A stretch of 64,000 nucleotides of DNA, taken from NCBI GenBank assembly GCA_030248135.1, contig JASANC010003689.1, positions 31,047 to 95,046 on the forward strand, in the 5' to 3' direction. Positions 22,741-37,700 of the stretch are shown here, one piece after another (position 1 is the stretch's first letter; each line of letters begins with the position of its first letter). The notes beneath the pieces were generated by a model. It was not told the DNA's origin. It ran no database searches and saw only the letters and a list, made by a program, of their open reading frames with translations. The position numbers and the translations under genes are program-made. The stretch is from Theristus sp. LFF4_11. Taxonomy: Eukaryota > Nematoda > Chromadorea > Monhysterida > Xyalidae.

Positions 22741-25700
22741 CTGCAAGGAAACGAATGCAACAGAGAAATCAATTCTCGTCTTCTGGACGTCGAACGATCA
22801 AAACAACACTCCGCGGGTTCATCAGACACTTGTGTTCAGTTAAAGAAAGTTCAGTTCACTACAGTTGATGATGGGCGATTATTGTAATTCTCTAGCTGTA
22901 ATTATCCGTACTTGCCTATATAATGTGATCTTTTTCCCTGTAATCTCCGTTGTTCTCCAGTCCACTAAATCGCCACTCTCTCGCTACTTGGAAGTCTACC
23001 CTGCCGCACTGCCAACCCATAAAAAACGAACTGGCCTGCAGAACACCACGGCTCCGCACGAGCCTGCGCGTTCTGAAGCTGTAGGCTCGAAAAATATCCC
23101 TCACGTGCAGCCTGGGGCTGACGCTAAATTGGTGTGATACCCATGCGCAGTGGCGGCAAATGAACAACAACATAAAAATCGGAAACAACGGCGACAACAT
23201 GGCGGTGCTTTCTCGGTTGTTGTACATTGAACATAACGGTCATGAAAACCTACGGGACTGGGACCAGTTCGGAATGAATCAGACCCGTCTGAGACTGATG
23301 ACCGGGACTCACTTAGAACTAAGCCTGAGAACCACCCTGTCCGAATGAACAAACACAGGACGAGAGATCGAGACCCGCTCCACATAACCGAACCAATAAA
23401 TTGAACCCCCCCCCAAAAAAACGTGAGCCAACCAATCGCACGCCGTCTATACTTCACAGCCGTCGATCGTTTGGTGAGGCCAGTTGAGGTGCCACTGCGA
23501 GTAGCACTATTGCTGCCAACGGCGGCCGTGCCCAGGCGAAACCGCAGGCTGTATCCGTCGCCGTATTTGTTCTTGAGATGCTGCGTACTGCCGAGACACT
23601 GCAGACGCCCGTTCACCATGATCGTCAGCCGGCTGCACAGCGCCTCGCACTCTTCCATGCTGACAAAACGATGAAAACGGGTCTGTTCAGGATGATTTTG
23701 AACAAAAATGGATTGTGTAAAATGAAAATCAGATTGTCAGGGTTGATATTTTAGTTCATTCATTTTCATTGGAACCGTTCACATTCAGATGATGTCAATT
23801 TGTAGCGCAAGCATGTCATAGTGTTTGCCAGATCCTATTTTTAAAGTTTCGCAAAAAGTAAAAGAATACATCGAGATTGTTTGCAATATAGTTCCGAAGA
23901 GTTTTAATGCAAAATTAACGACATCTAAACAGTATTAACAGAAAACAAAACCAGTAAATCTAACCATCTACACCCAATGCAAATCCATAGCGACATCTAA
24001 CAATATTCACAAAACAACCCCCCAAAATCTCAAGTTAAACACAACCCCCCAAAATCTCAAGTTAAACAGTAAAAACCACCAAACTGAACCAGCACCCCGA
24101 ACAAAAAAAACCAATCGCCACCACCAACCTGTGCGACGTGAAGATCACGGATTTCCCGGCGCCCACCAGTCCCCGAATGACGTCCCAGAGAAAGCGCCGT
24201 GACTGCGGGTCCATTCCGGTGGTCGGCTCATCCAACAGCAACAATTCCGGATCGTTGATGATGGCGATCGCCACGGAGAGACGCCGTTTAGTGCCGCCCG
24301 AGTAGGAGCCAGCCGGGGCGTCCGCGTACGCGTGCAGATCCAGCTTGCCGAGCGCCCAGTTGACCACCTGTGCAATTTGGGTTGGGTGCAGCGCTGGGCA
24401 CATCGGCAACATCAATTCTTTCTTTGTTTTTTTTTAAATTCTAGAGTAGAGACCGGTCTAAAGCCCTTTTTAACCGGTTTCTTGGTTTTGTTTTTTTCAC
24501 AACTCCATACCACTTTTATACATTTGCAAGTATCTGACAACACGTTTCAGTGCGTGACCGTGGCGTTCAGAAATTCAGAAGCCGCACGGACAAATACCCG
24601 CGTGCATCACCACAATTTCTGCATACCAATCACATTGATGGATTGTGTACAATCTGAACTCAAACTTTAACCCTGTTGCGTGCAATACCGTCAGTTTAAT
24701 TGTAAATCTGACACCTCAATGATGGGTCACCACGAGGTGCTAAACTCAATTAAAAAAAAACGATAACCAAAGTCCATGGGCAAGAATAAAAAAACAAAAA
24801 ACCAGCGCGTAACCAACGTTGGCCATGTGCGACTTCGGCACACCGCGCAGTCGCGAGTACAACTCGAGGTGCTCCCGCGCGGTGAGCTCATCGAAGAGCG
24901 CGTCAAACTGCGGACAGTAGCCGACGCGTTGCTGTGCTGCTGTCAACTCATCAGACAGCGAGCAACCTGCAATGCGAACGAATTGGCCAGGGTTGATTTT
25001 TTGGTGCAAAGTGCATTGTCTGAAGATGCTTCATCGCTCAGTGTCACCGCTGGTTTTTACGAGCACAAACACACTGGCACACGCACACACACTGCACGCA
25101 GGCTGTAGCAGCGCCCGTGTATGCCACTGCGTATGCGACCGTCCGCAACACACACGGCTGTGTCCGGTCTTCAGACAAGCACCGAATACGAACACAAAGT
25201 ACGACTCCAATCGAAAAATGCACAACCCAGAGGAGACAGACGTGCAAACACAAAACGTCGTGCTCGCGGCATAACCCACACTGCTCAGACGTATGATGTC
25301 ATAACACGCGACTTTGCTAGCACTTGCCAAAAAAGTACGAAATGAAAAGCGCTGCAAATGTCTCCAGTTGAGCTTCGTTTCTCAACAAACAATAAAAAGC
25401 CACTCCACCAAAAAATACCAACCAGCCACCCGGGCATCGCCGTTGGTCGTGTCCAAATCGCCGGCCAATATGCGGAATGTCGTCGTTTTACCAGCGCCAT
25501 TCAGGCCGAGCAGACCGAAACACTCGCCGCGGGGCACCCCAAGACACAGTGCGTCAAGCGCCAGCTGAGCGCCACGCTTGCGGGTGTAGTAGACCTGTAG
25601 TGCTTGCAGGTGAACTCTATGAGCATTCGCGATGATACATAATAGTGTAAACACGCGCATTCATAAAAATGTTTTGCGTTTGAAAATGATCACTCAGCAG

Positions 25701-28700
25701 GCGTATCAGCTGAGATATACTGAGCTAGGAATGGCACGAAAACCAAAACCGTTTGTTTTTGGGAAAAAAGACCGGACCGTTTTTACCTCTGAAAAACATT
25801 TCCCGACCATTTTGTGACTTGTTTGAATGGTGTAATCAAGCGAGAAAAATTTGCAAAATAAATAATTCTCTGATCTTTGCAGCATAGTGACGATTGGAAT
25901 CGGCCCTAATACAGAACGTGAGCTGAAATGCTGCGAAATTTTGTTGACAGCGTTTCACGCGATCCACCCTGAACTCCACCGACCCTCCACCCCACCTGGC
26001 ACACTTCACGCACACAGCCACACACATACACCCCCCCCCCGACCTTTGTCAGATGCCTGATCTGCACGATGTCCTCGTTGGCGAGTCCACAGAGCACGCG
26101 TTGCCTCTCGCGGTGCACGTCGCCGTCGGCGTCGCCGGCCGAACTCAGCAGCAGCTCAACGTGCGAACGGGCCAACTGCGTCGAGCCGCAATCGGACGGC
26201 GGACGACGACGCATCCTGCAGGCATACAGTCCATTTGGCTGATATACAGTCGAACTCTAAATTATAGGGGATCAGCTGATTGGTTGGTGGTCACGTGCAT
26301 GCATGATTTATGTGCACACATTGCTGTGGAGCGTCGTCCAGTAGAGAAAGCATGCATCACGTGACCACCAACCAATCAGCTTATTCCCTGTAATTTAGAG
26401 TTCGACTGTAGCTGAATGGTTCGTTGAATGCACACACGTGCAATTCATGCATGCATTCTGTTCAGACAAAACTCCGCCTCCGCAGCAATGTCTGCACAGA
26501 TGCACGCATCAACTACACGTGTGTGTGCAATCAACCAATCAACTAGCTGTATATATTAGCAAGATGGACTGTAGAGTTCGACTGTAGTCGACTGACGGAC
26601 TGGGGTGAACAGGATGACTTGGACTAGGGTTGCACCCCACCCATCTTCACTACCAGTTGTGTCCACTCTTATTTCTCGCCGAGAGGCCCATTTACCGTTT
26701 GAAATGGCGATACTCGAGTAGCAACGTGACTGCAAGTGACGCGCAGCCAATCAACGCCATCGAAAGTAAATTGCGATTGATGATGTCCCATTGGAATGGA
26801 TCGCGGATCTTGTCGTACTGACCTGCGAACGAAATTATCGATCGTGTTTTTTTCTGTGAGCGACAAATAAGAATTTTATACATGTTTGTATCTAGATATT
26901 AGACAGAAACAAACAAATCTAGCTGTAGACTAAGCTCACTGCTTGTGCACTAAAATTCAATAAACCTGTTTTTTAATTCATGAGGTCCAGTTAAAGAGCA
27001 ACCTATCAACTACCACCATGTAGTATTTTCAGAGGTGATACAAAATGTTTTCACTGACGAAACAAACTAAAAAAACAATTAACAAGAGCAAAACAGTGCG
27101 TTTCAGAAAAAAAAAACCGAAGGCAAGGCAACAAATCAAACCATATACAGTCGAACTCAAAATTATAGGCAATCAGCGGACTGGTTGGAAATGACGTGAT
27201 GCATGCTTTCTGTCTATGACAGACTCCGCCTCCACAGCAATGCGCACACAGCAAACATCCATGCACGTGATCAACACCAACCAATCGGCTGATTGCCATA
27301 TAATTCAGGAGTTCTACTGTAAATCTACCAGTCTCGTAAAAGAACTCGTTGAAGTAGTGATTGAAGGCGACGTCCATCAAGCCGCGGCCGAGACAGAAAC
27401 TCGGAAACATCAGGAACAACAGTTTGATGGTCTGGTGCGCCTGCGCCAGCTGCGTCGAGACGGTGCCGAATAGTTGCAGTAGGAAGGAGCACATGACGCA
27501 GGTGATGCCGACGAACAGATTCAGCACGATCATCGCCACGTACGCCGTCGACGGCTCGGTGAAGTAGAACGACGCAGGGTACATCATCGGCGTCACCGAC
27601 CAGCTGCGAGAAGTCAAACGTTCAGTGTGGTTTTTTTGGTGAGTTTTGCACCGCCTTCTCACTCGAGTTTTGTTCAAGAGGGGCGCACCACACTGATGAG
27701 GCCTCGATCAGACTCCATCAGACATGATCAGACTCCGTGTGACGTTGACAAGGGGCCGAAATGCAGAGAAGCCATCATGCAACTTGGATCCATGATCAAA
27801 TGCCCCCCTCGCCACAAGGCTGCGAACAAGCGCCAAGTTCCGCTCCGGCCTGGGGCTACCATCACTGATCCGAGTCACATCTCGATTTCGGCGGCTTTTG
27901 CCCGCTATATCACCGAAAGGCAACAAACATGAATTCCCGCCAAAAAACAACAGCAACGCACCCATACAACGCGAAGAGGCATGCGATTGCGGTCAGATTA
28001 TACTCGGCGACATAAGCGGGTATATTGAACAGTTTCAGTATCAGACAGCAGCAGGCGGCAGGCACACTGTAGTTCACCAAATCCCAGACGAAGTTGGCCG
28101 ACCAATAGACGGCCGGCGAGAGGCCGGTCATCGATTGGAGGTGTTTCGCGCGACTTTGACGCTCGGCCACCAGGTACAGCACGAACGAGGCGGGCACGAA
28201 CGACATCGCCGTGATGATGAAGATCGCGATCAGCACGTCCGTGCCTTCCAGACTGCAAACAGTAGAACTTAAAAAATTGTGGGCAATCAGCTGATTGGCT
28301 GGCGATCACGTGCATGCATGCTTTATGTGCAAGCACTACTGTGGAGGCGGAGTCTATCCTGCACAGAAAGCATGCGAAAAATACGTGAAGTGCTGAATCA
28401 CAATTTACATAACTTTGTTGTTATTCGTGTTGTCGTGGTGATTCATTTCTCTCGGAAAAAACACGCTTTTCCGGAAATTGAAATACAGAAAACCACTTTT
28501 TGCACTGACATTTTCGCCTGCGACAGCCGCACATTGGTGCCCTCCATCGGGTGATTCACCAACGTGATGCCGTACGCGCCCGGGTTTCCGGCCGACTTTG
28601 GCAGCGACGCACGTAGCAGCGCGTTGTTGATCGTATTCAGGTAGATCGGCATCGAGTGGTAGCCCTTGTGGTTGTACCACGCCTGTGTGTAATGTGCGCT

Positions 28701-31700
28701 CGTTTAAACCTGTCACACTTGTTGGGGTGCGAAACTTTGTATTACAGTACGCAGAACGAATGTAACGGGCGTTTTTTCGGTTGCTATCAAACGCCCCCAT
28801 TTGTGCGCTAAGTGAGAATGAGTTACAGAATGAACATGATGAACAGCCACATGGAAGCTGCTGACAGAGGACATGTCGAATTTTTAATTTTTTTAAATTT
28901 TTAATTCCGGATTCTGAGTTTTTCTCCAATAGTTGAGTGTTTTTTTTCGAATCACACGAGAAAGAGAAACAATCTCACATATAATACCTTTGAGACATAT
29001 CTGACGGCGATCTTTCGAAAGCGTGCCGGCGCGCCGCGGCCAAAATGCCACGGAACCTCTTGCAGGCCGTGACCGAACGACAATGCACCGTATCTGAAAA
29101 AAATGCTTCGAAATGAAAAATTTAAAATTTTAATTTGTATTAGGCTTATCAGACAATCAACATGCCCGAATCGACCGAAAACTCCACCCTGCCGTACCTC
29201 CTCAGTCGAAACATATCCGTCGTATACAGATAGTATTCGGACTCATTTTGCCCGGTGATGTCAACGAGCCAATCAGCGGTGACCAGGTGCATCGACGACG
29301 GATCTTCGTAGCCCTTTCGACTGCACACGAAGCCGGTACCATCAGCGGTGCACGAGCACACCGGGTATTTTCGAGGCTGCTTCGTAGGGCCGAGTTCGCT
29401 CGCTGCAAATGCAGAGCATCTTTCGATGGATGAGAAGGCTTTCGTGAGAGAGAGCAAACGACTCAGGTTTTGGCGCCGAACAGATTATGTGGAACGGCAA
29501 ACCGCTAAAGCATTATGAACATGAAAAGTAAACTTTCTAGGTTCGCTGATGTTTTACCCAGACTATAAGATGTCTGTGGTAAAACACCTTCGGCAGTTCT
29601 GCCTGGTGTCCGTCGCACTGACGAGCCAGGGGGCACAGCGGTATTGTAACAGCGAACTTCACGTATTGTAAGTTAAAGAAAATCAACCTCCAGAAAAAAA
29701 GTAATTTGTCGAAACAAAAAAAAACTAAACGCAACCACTCACGCGCTACCGTCGCCAGCCACAATCCGACGTCGTCGTCATAATCGTACTGTGCCCTAAA
29801 TTCTCCATCCCCACGCCACTCGTGATAGCCGCTGGCATTGCCGTTTCTCCGTTGATTCTCCATTCTGATGCGGCGTTGCTGTTCATCGGTGGTCGGCGGC
29901 ACAAAGTTCTCGAGCTTCAGTCCTTTCACGAACACGCGCTTGCAGCCGGGAATGTAGTATTCGTCGAGGATCGTACGCTTCACCAAGTCACGATCGGTCA
30001 GATTCACTTCGTCCGTTCGAAGCCACGTGATGTTCGGGTATTTCAGTAGGCATGTGGAACCTGAGCATTGTGAGATACAGTCGATTTCTGAATTATATGC
30101 AGTTAGCTGATTGGTTCTGGTGGACAAACATGTGATGTGTGCGTTGCTGACCAGACGTCGCCTCCGCAGCAATGCCTGCACGGAATGCATGCATACACGC
30201 GTCACCAACCAATCAGCTGCTTGCAAATGATATAGAAATAGACTGCAATACGAGCAGAATTTGCGATGAGTACTAGAATTGTTTTTGACTTTCTGGTTTA
30301 TTGAAAAAAACGCCAGCAACGGAATAAACGGCACAACAGAGTGCAAGGTGCAAATTCGCCACAGAAATGGCAACAACGTAATGAATGTTAGACTACAATA
30401 GCTCAAATCTGGTTCAAATGAAACGTTTGCTGATTTTCACAGCTAATTGCATTCCTGCGGTGACTTCTTCAAGTTACTAAAAAGTAACAAACGAAAAGCC
30501 AGCTAAACTCATTCACAACAGACAAGAAACCTGTAAAAAACACCACCGACCGAGTCCCGCCGGGTTATACAGGGTGTGGCGAACAGCATCGGGCGTCACG
30601 GACGCGCTACTTTTCACGGTTGACTTCAAGCGATATGTGGTGAACGGCACCACATTGCCAGTGGGCCGAGTATAGTTGTAGTATTGCGAAGGGCTGCGCA
30701 AGAAAACAGGATACATTCATTACTCAGTAGTACTACACATTCCTTTCAATTCAATTCATGTGGTTTGCACTGCATCGCAAACGCAATCGTCAGCAGATAA
30801 ATTGACTGCATTTTGAGATGTAAACGAGTGCTGTTGATTGGCTTGGTGAGCTGTGGTGCTGCGAGAAAAAAATTGTCTTTGTCATTGACCAAAAATTGTC
30901 ACCCTCTGCGTTGTCTGAACGCTTTTCTTGTTTAGCCATGGCTGAAACATCGCCTAAATCACTTGTCGTTCATTTTTTTAGAAATATCACGCTCGAACCC
31001 GCTCCCCATCCAAGCGCGACATAAAATCAGCCAGCCAGCTTGTTGTTGTGCGGAAAAACAGCGAGTGTCTGATGGCAACAACAACGTTACACCTAAAAAT
31101 CGACACAAAAAACACCAAAACGCACCTCATTTCGAGCGGCGGCAGTGCTGCGACGAGCACAACGGTCAATGCGACCGACATTGCGACGGCGACGAAGAAG
31201 GCGGGCAGAAGGATCTGAGCCGTCAGCGCTTTCCAGTTGCTGAAGAGAGCAATATTAAAAAAACACGTTTGCACTAGAAAGAACGACGGCAAGAAACCTC
31301 GAGTAGTTTCTAATTCGACCAATAGAATAATGTGAATCCGTGCTGATAATAAATACCAACCAATCAATAAACGGATGTTGCAAATTGTAAAACTACATTT
31401 CGACAGAAGCACTAAACTCGCGCCACCGTAACCGACCGTGTGATATGCGTGAATCGTTTCAAGACCACCGCGTAAAACTGCTGCGCGTGTAGTCGCCAGC
31501 CAATCAGCGGCACGAAAATCGGCGGCTCTTTCGGGCAGTCGCTTGACTGATGAGCGTCGAGTTCTTCTTCGTGCTCCGCATTTTCAGCGATTGCACTGTC
31601 ACGAATTTCAGATTGGAATGTTGGTGTGACGGAGATGCTGTCGAGATGGAATGCTGTGGAACTAAAAGAGAGAACGACGGTTTACAGGACTGAAAGTCGA

Positions 31701-34700
31701 AATTGCCAACTAGCCCTTGCGCTAGTTGACCCAACGCAACTAAGCAACGCCCGTGCGTCTGCGGTGGTGTCGTCTGGTAAAATGTTGCTTTCATGCGGGG
31801 CGCACTCCTCCTGACGGCAATGTGCACCGCGCATGGTGGCAAGTGTACCACTAGCTTTGACTACAGTGAAAAATTGGAGCCAAGCCAACATGTTCCACTC
31901 TATCAGATGGGTATGAATCAGAGTCAGACACGAGTTCCAACAACCGCCATGTGAAAACTCGCGAACTGAGTGAAGGCCCGTTTAGCCGTCCGGACGTTGA
32001 CGCACGTCGCCGTACAGACAGACACGGACGCATAAACGATGACGTGAGATGAAGTGACGTGCCGCATGGTTTTAGAATTTTTGCTCGTTTATGCGTCCGT
32101 ACGGCGACGTGCGTCGACGTGCAGACAGATACGGACGCATAAACGATGACGTGAGATGAAGTGACGTGCCGCATGGTTTTAGAATTTTTGCTCGTTTATG
32201 CCCCTGTACGGCGCCGTGCGTCGACGTTCAGACAGATACGGACGCATAAACGATGACGTGACGTGCCGTGACGTGACGTTGTATTTTAGATTCTGCTCTA
32301 AAAAGCCGTACGTCACCAAGCAAAATTCAATAAAGTTATGTGCCAAATTGAAATTGAATATTTGCGACAACAACCAATTTTGACTGGAGAATGGAGATTG
32401 CAACTCAAATTCGAAACAACCCACAGATTCAAGTCCTTTGAAATTTCGTCTTTCGCTTAAGTCTTTCGAGCAGTTCATTCCATGCAGAGCAGAAGAACAG
32501 GCGAAAACACATTGTGTTTTCCAACAGTGCGCGTGCACAAATAGTTTGCTGCGGCTGCACAATTGATATGGACTATACAGCCAGCGGCAAACGCGGCAGC
32601 ATGGCGCAGTGGTTAGTTAATGGTTCGACTCGCAGACTGTGCAGATAAAAGTTTTCACCTTTTTTGCCGCACGACAAATTTTTTGGTGTTCTGTGGATTG
32701 CTATGATTTCAAAACAAAGTCACTCACAAATTTGCATTCAGCACTTCAGGCTCTGTTTTTTTTGTTGTGAATAGCCAGATAATCAGCTAATTGGTTGGTG
32801 ATCGTGATGCATACATTTTGTCCAAACCAATCTCATCCTCCCCACAGCGATGCCTGCACAGAAAGCATGCATCACGTGACCATCAACCAATCAGCTGATT
32901 CTCTATAATTTAGAGTTCGACTGTGGAGTTCATGTGATGGCTGAAACTCACTGAATTAGTGAATTCACTGAATAAAAGCTAAACTGCTGACATTTTTGTT
33001 TGAGAATACAGAAAATAATCAGAAAAAAAATGTCTCATTTCAAGACGATAGTGAGTGAGCATGTGCTCACAATGAAGAACAACAAAAGTAAACAAAATTG
33101 ATAAAATCGAACTTTGACGCACGGCTTTTTAGGGGAGAAACTAAAACCATCCGGCACGTCACGGCACGTCACGTCATCGTTTATGCGTCCGTATCTGTCT
33201 GAACGTCGACACACGTCGCCGTACAGGAGCATAAACGAGCGCGTGTTCTAAAACCATCCGGCACGTCACGGCACGGCACGTCACGTCATCGTTTATGCGT
33301 CCGTATCTGTCTGAACGTCGACGTACGTCGCCGTACAGGGGCATAAACGAGCGCGAGTTCTAAAACAAGACGTGACGTGCCGTGACGTGCCGGATTGCTC
33401 TTTTTTGCAGCATAAACGAGGTTTGACGTGACGTGACGTGCCGTGCCGGATGCAAATACGGACGGCTAAACGGGCCTTAACTGGTTTACATTGAAAAAAA
33501 CTCAAACAATCAACTGCAACCAAACGACCAATCATCAAACGAGATTCAAATCAAGCGAAATGCCATGCCATGTATTCCACAGAAGAACTCACGCATGACG
33601 ACACAAATGTGGAATAAAAAAAACCATAAATCCGACAAACCAAACAAACCCGCACACACTCACCCCGAGCGCTCCGAGGCGCGCTGAACCGCACCATCCG
33701 TCGAATTGTCGTTCGTCGAAGGCGCTTGGCGGTGCTGACGAGTGCTCTCGGCCGGGTCGTCGATCGTCGAACGCTGATTGGCCACAGAGTTGAAGTCGTG
33801 TTGCTGTTGCTGTTGCTGTTGCTGCTCACCGCTGTTCCCCGTTGATCGTCGCCACGAACTCAACTCGGCCGCGAGTGTTCTGAGGAACTGCGACGATCGG
33901 CCAGCCGCTCGACGCACCAATGATTCGGTGGACACATAAAGGCTGCTGCGAATGGAGGAAGCGCGCGACGATCGCAAACTGGAGCTGCCTGCAAAAAATA
34001 CAGCAGAAAAACGGTGACGGTTATTGTTGGTGTTGGGTATTTTAGTCGATGTTTTTAGCCTGGGTTAGCCTCGAAAAGCGTACAGAACGCGTTGATGATA
34101 CAGAGAAACGCACTGGCACACACACACACACACAAACAAACACACTGGCACGACAGACACACTGCTCGCGACGCGTGGCGTGACAATATCAGTGTGCAGA
34201 GGAATGACGAAAAATACCGGGTGGTACTCGAACTTGAGCAATCGTAATCAAACGGGCTCGTGAAACCGTTTTCCTGCTAAGAGCTGCAAGTCAGTACGCA
34301 AGTGCGTGTGTGCGTTCCAGTGTGTTTGCGTGCGTGTGTGTGCAACACTGCAACATCACGTAAAGTAGCTCATTGAAAAAAGGTGCCCCGGTCTGCACGC
34401 ATAAACGTTTCCTCACCTTGCCCCACCGTAGTCGGCTGGACACCAGAAAGCTTCAGGAAGATTTCCTCCATCGTCGAATCGCGCAGACCAAACGAGCAGA
34501 CGTGCAATTTCGCCAGATTTTCCGGCTTTTCGAGCGCCTCGAACAGCGAGATCAACTGAGCGCCGGTCCAGCCGCGGAGGCCGAGCTGCACCTGGAATCG
34601 TTGTGTTTTTCCTGGTAACGCTTGTTTCGAAAAACCCGTCATACTGTGCTGACGTCACTCAGTACTACTAATAACGGCTGATGATGCGAAAGCCTAAACA

Positions 34701-37700
34701 AAATAAAATAACAATAATGGCCTTTGTCGCGTCTGTAGCGCCGGTGTAGGACTTCTGTCTATCGTTTTCTACGTGGAAAGTTCGAAACTCGCTGTGGACA
34801 AGACCCCTGTGGATGAGAAACTAAAGTGACCAACAACATCTAATAGTCTGCTCCCTCCAGAGTCGAAGGTAAATGAGCCTCGGTGCAATATAGCCCGTTT
34901 CCGCCGGAGTTTTATGGTTTCCGGAACCGGTGCGCGGAAATTTTTTTTTTAAAAATCCAGAAACAAAAAACACACCCAGACTTCCACCAACCGGTGCGCG
35001 AACAATAAAAAAAATAAAAAAAACCAACCTCATGCAACGTCTCGGCCAGCATCTTCGGCGTCGGTCCAAATCGACGCACGAACGTGTCCAACTCGAACGG
35101 GTCACAGAGCGAGCCGAATCCGCTGCTCGCGTACGTTCGACCGCTGGCCTGCGAGCGCATGCTGCCCGATTGCGAGGAAATCGCTGGAACAAAACAAGTG
35201 GGCAAACGTTTGGGGAAGCGGAGGTTCCTCTCGTTTCATGAGACACTCAGTCGTCCACACAACACCAAACCACTGGATTCTGGCATCATCGGGTTTCTGC
35301 AACTCGTGAGGTAACGTTTCTTTAAAATGAGTTGTTACACTTATTGGCTGGCAAATGGCGACTATGACGAGATCAGGGTGTTTTCGCGGCCGACGTCAAA
35401 GGCCTGTTTATACTGACGGTATGCGCATACGGCACGGCACGTGTCATTGCATAGTACCAGTCCTTAAAGACGTGCTTTGGATGTCAACATAAATACGTCA
35501 GTATAAACAACCCTAAGAACAGCTGTATTGTGCTGGTTTTTCTGGCCGTGGCGGTGGTGCGGTGCGCAGCATTGCTGGCTTGGCAACGCGTTTTCCTCTA
35601 ACTTTGCAGCTTGCCAGACACTTTCGAGTGTGTCGTCAAACAAAACAACAACCACGAGCCGACCGGAGTCGCTGTCTTTCGACGTCACGGTGACGTTCCG
35701 CTTCAGTGAGTGCTCCTTCACGAACGTCAACCGATAGCCATCGCCGTAATGCCACTGGAGAAACAGCGGACAACCGACGCACCGGAGGCGACCCTGCAAA
35801 AACGGGGGAAGAAACTAAACGAATAATTGAATGAATAAACGACATTTGTCTTGAATGCGTGACATTTTTATGGTCTGATGCATTGCATTGATAGTGAAAA
35901 CGGTTCTTGCTGCTCAGGCATCGTATTACGACTTCGACGTTTGTTAAATAAAAAAACTACATAAAAACTTGAAAGAAAAAACTGAAGTTCGATTCGCCGA
36001 ACCGACTGCACGCATAGATAGGTCATCAGTTTCATGTTTGCCGCGGTAACTCAAAATTGCTAAAGCGGTCTGTGACCGTGGTTACGAAATAGTCACTTTG
36101 GCAATTTTGAATTACCGCATCAAGCATGAAACTAACTTCCTGTCCTGGTCTGCAAACACATATTGAGTCGCAGAATTAAAATAAAAGATAGCATTTTAGT
36201 TTGACATCAACGTTTGTAATGTAGAGTATGTGTACTTTGCTATCAACGCGGCATCTAACCGAGTGAACATGTCCTAATGGATAAACCTAATGGTAACTGT
36301 GTCGCTTCTTGCTTCCACAGTGTGCTTTCGTTTTTTCTGTGCTCTAACCTCAGAAATCACAGCGATTCGGTCGCCAATAATTTCAGCTTCGTCCATATGG
36401 TGAGTCGACAACATCACCGTGCGACCTGGAATTTTTTTACATAAAATTTTCTCAAATGAATTTTGTTTGAGCTCCTCAGCTCATTCTCAAGGTCAGCTAC
36501 CACAGCACAGAAGAAACTCACGAAATCTAAAATCACCAAAAAAACAGAATCTCTCGGATAACCAAATGCCAGCAAGTTCGTTGGTTGGTGGTATTTCCAC
36601 TCTTCCGTTTCCCGAAATCGGTGCAAGAAGAGAGCGGACAAGCAACATGAAGCCAACCAAACAAACAACCAGCCTACTCGTCGAGCCCACACCACTCTCT
36701 GCTCGACCTGTGTGCCGCACCTTTCTTGTATTTCAGTATCAAGTCCCAGATGGCGCGGCGCGCGTACGGATCGACGCCGGCGGTCGGCTCGTCCAGGATC
36801 ACCGTGCGACTGCGCCCGACGAACGCGATCGCAACGGACAGTTTGCGCATCATGCCGCCTGCGAGAAATTTAGAAAAGTGGAAGTTCATTAGAAATCTTT
36901 ATGAATGAATCAACGAAGCGACAAGAGTGACGAAAATGGACTGCGGAAAAAATTGGAGGCTAGACATCTGTTATACCGCGAACTTGGAAACACACAGTTT
37001 TAGCCAGCCCGGGCTGCACTGCACCGGCGTCCGAGCGAGACATTTCACGTTCCCGTTCTAAAGGTGTGGTCGAAACAACTAAAAGCTAACAGGTAAAGCC
37101 GATTTATTCGAAAGTGTCTCACCGAATGACGTCATGTGCGCGTATGCGCACTGAAACGTGCACTTCTCACACACACATCCCCACCCACCTACGACACAAC
37201 ATCAACATCCCACCCATCTTCCAATCTCCAAAACCAACCACCGAACCTGACAGCGTCTCGACGCGCGTGTCGCGTTTGTCGGGCAGTCCCAAGTCCCAGA
37301 TCATCTGTTCCAACTCATCGTCGCTCAACGCCTGGCCTCCTTTTAGTCGTGCGTAGAACTGCAAGTGCTCAACGACGGTCAGTCGGTCGAAGAGAACGTT
37401 GTGCTGCGGGCAGGTGCCGAGAGACTTTCTGCAGTGGTGGTGGAAGGTATAAAGTTGTGGTTATTAGATTAGGTTACTGAGGTGATCAGGATGTTACAAG
37501 AAATGGGACTGGTGCACTGTTGTGAACGCCACAATTGTTCTATGTCTCTCTCTCCAAACGTCGCACCCAGGAGGATTTACGAAAATTGGAGCAAGCTGAC
37601 TGCCTGTTGATATGACCAATCAATCAGCTAGTTGGATGGATAGCACCAATAAAACAAAATAAAACGTCCAGACTTTGAAAATTCATCAAACAATAACGTG

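Noticed and set aside
27640..27900. Coding exon in the GC-rich part of an ABCA intron
   Set aside because: The flanking ABCA exons already join in phase without it, and its phrases (GCCTGGGGCT) recur elsewhere as a dispersed repeat.
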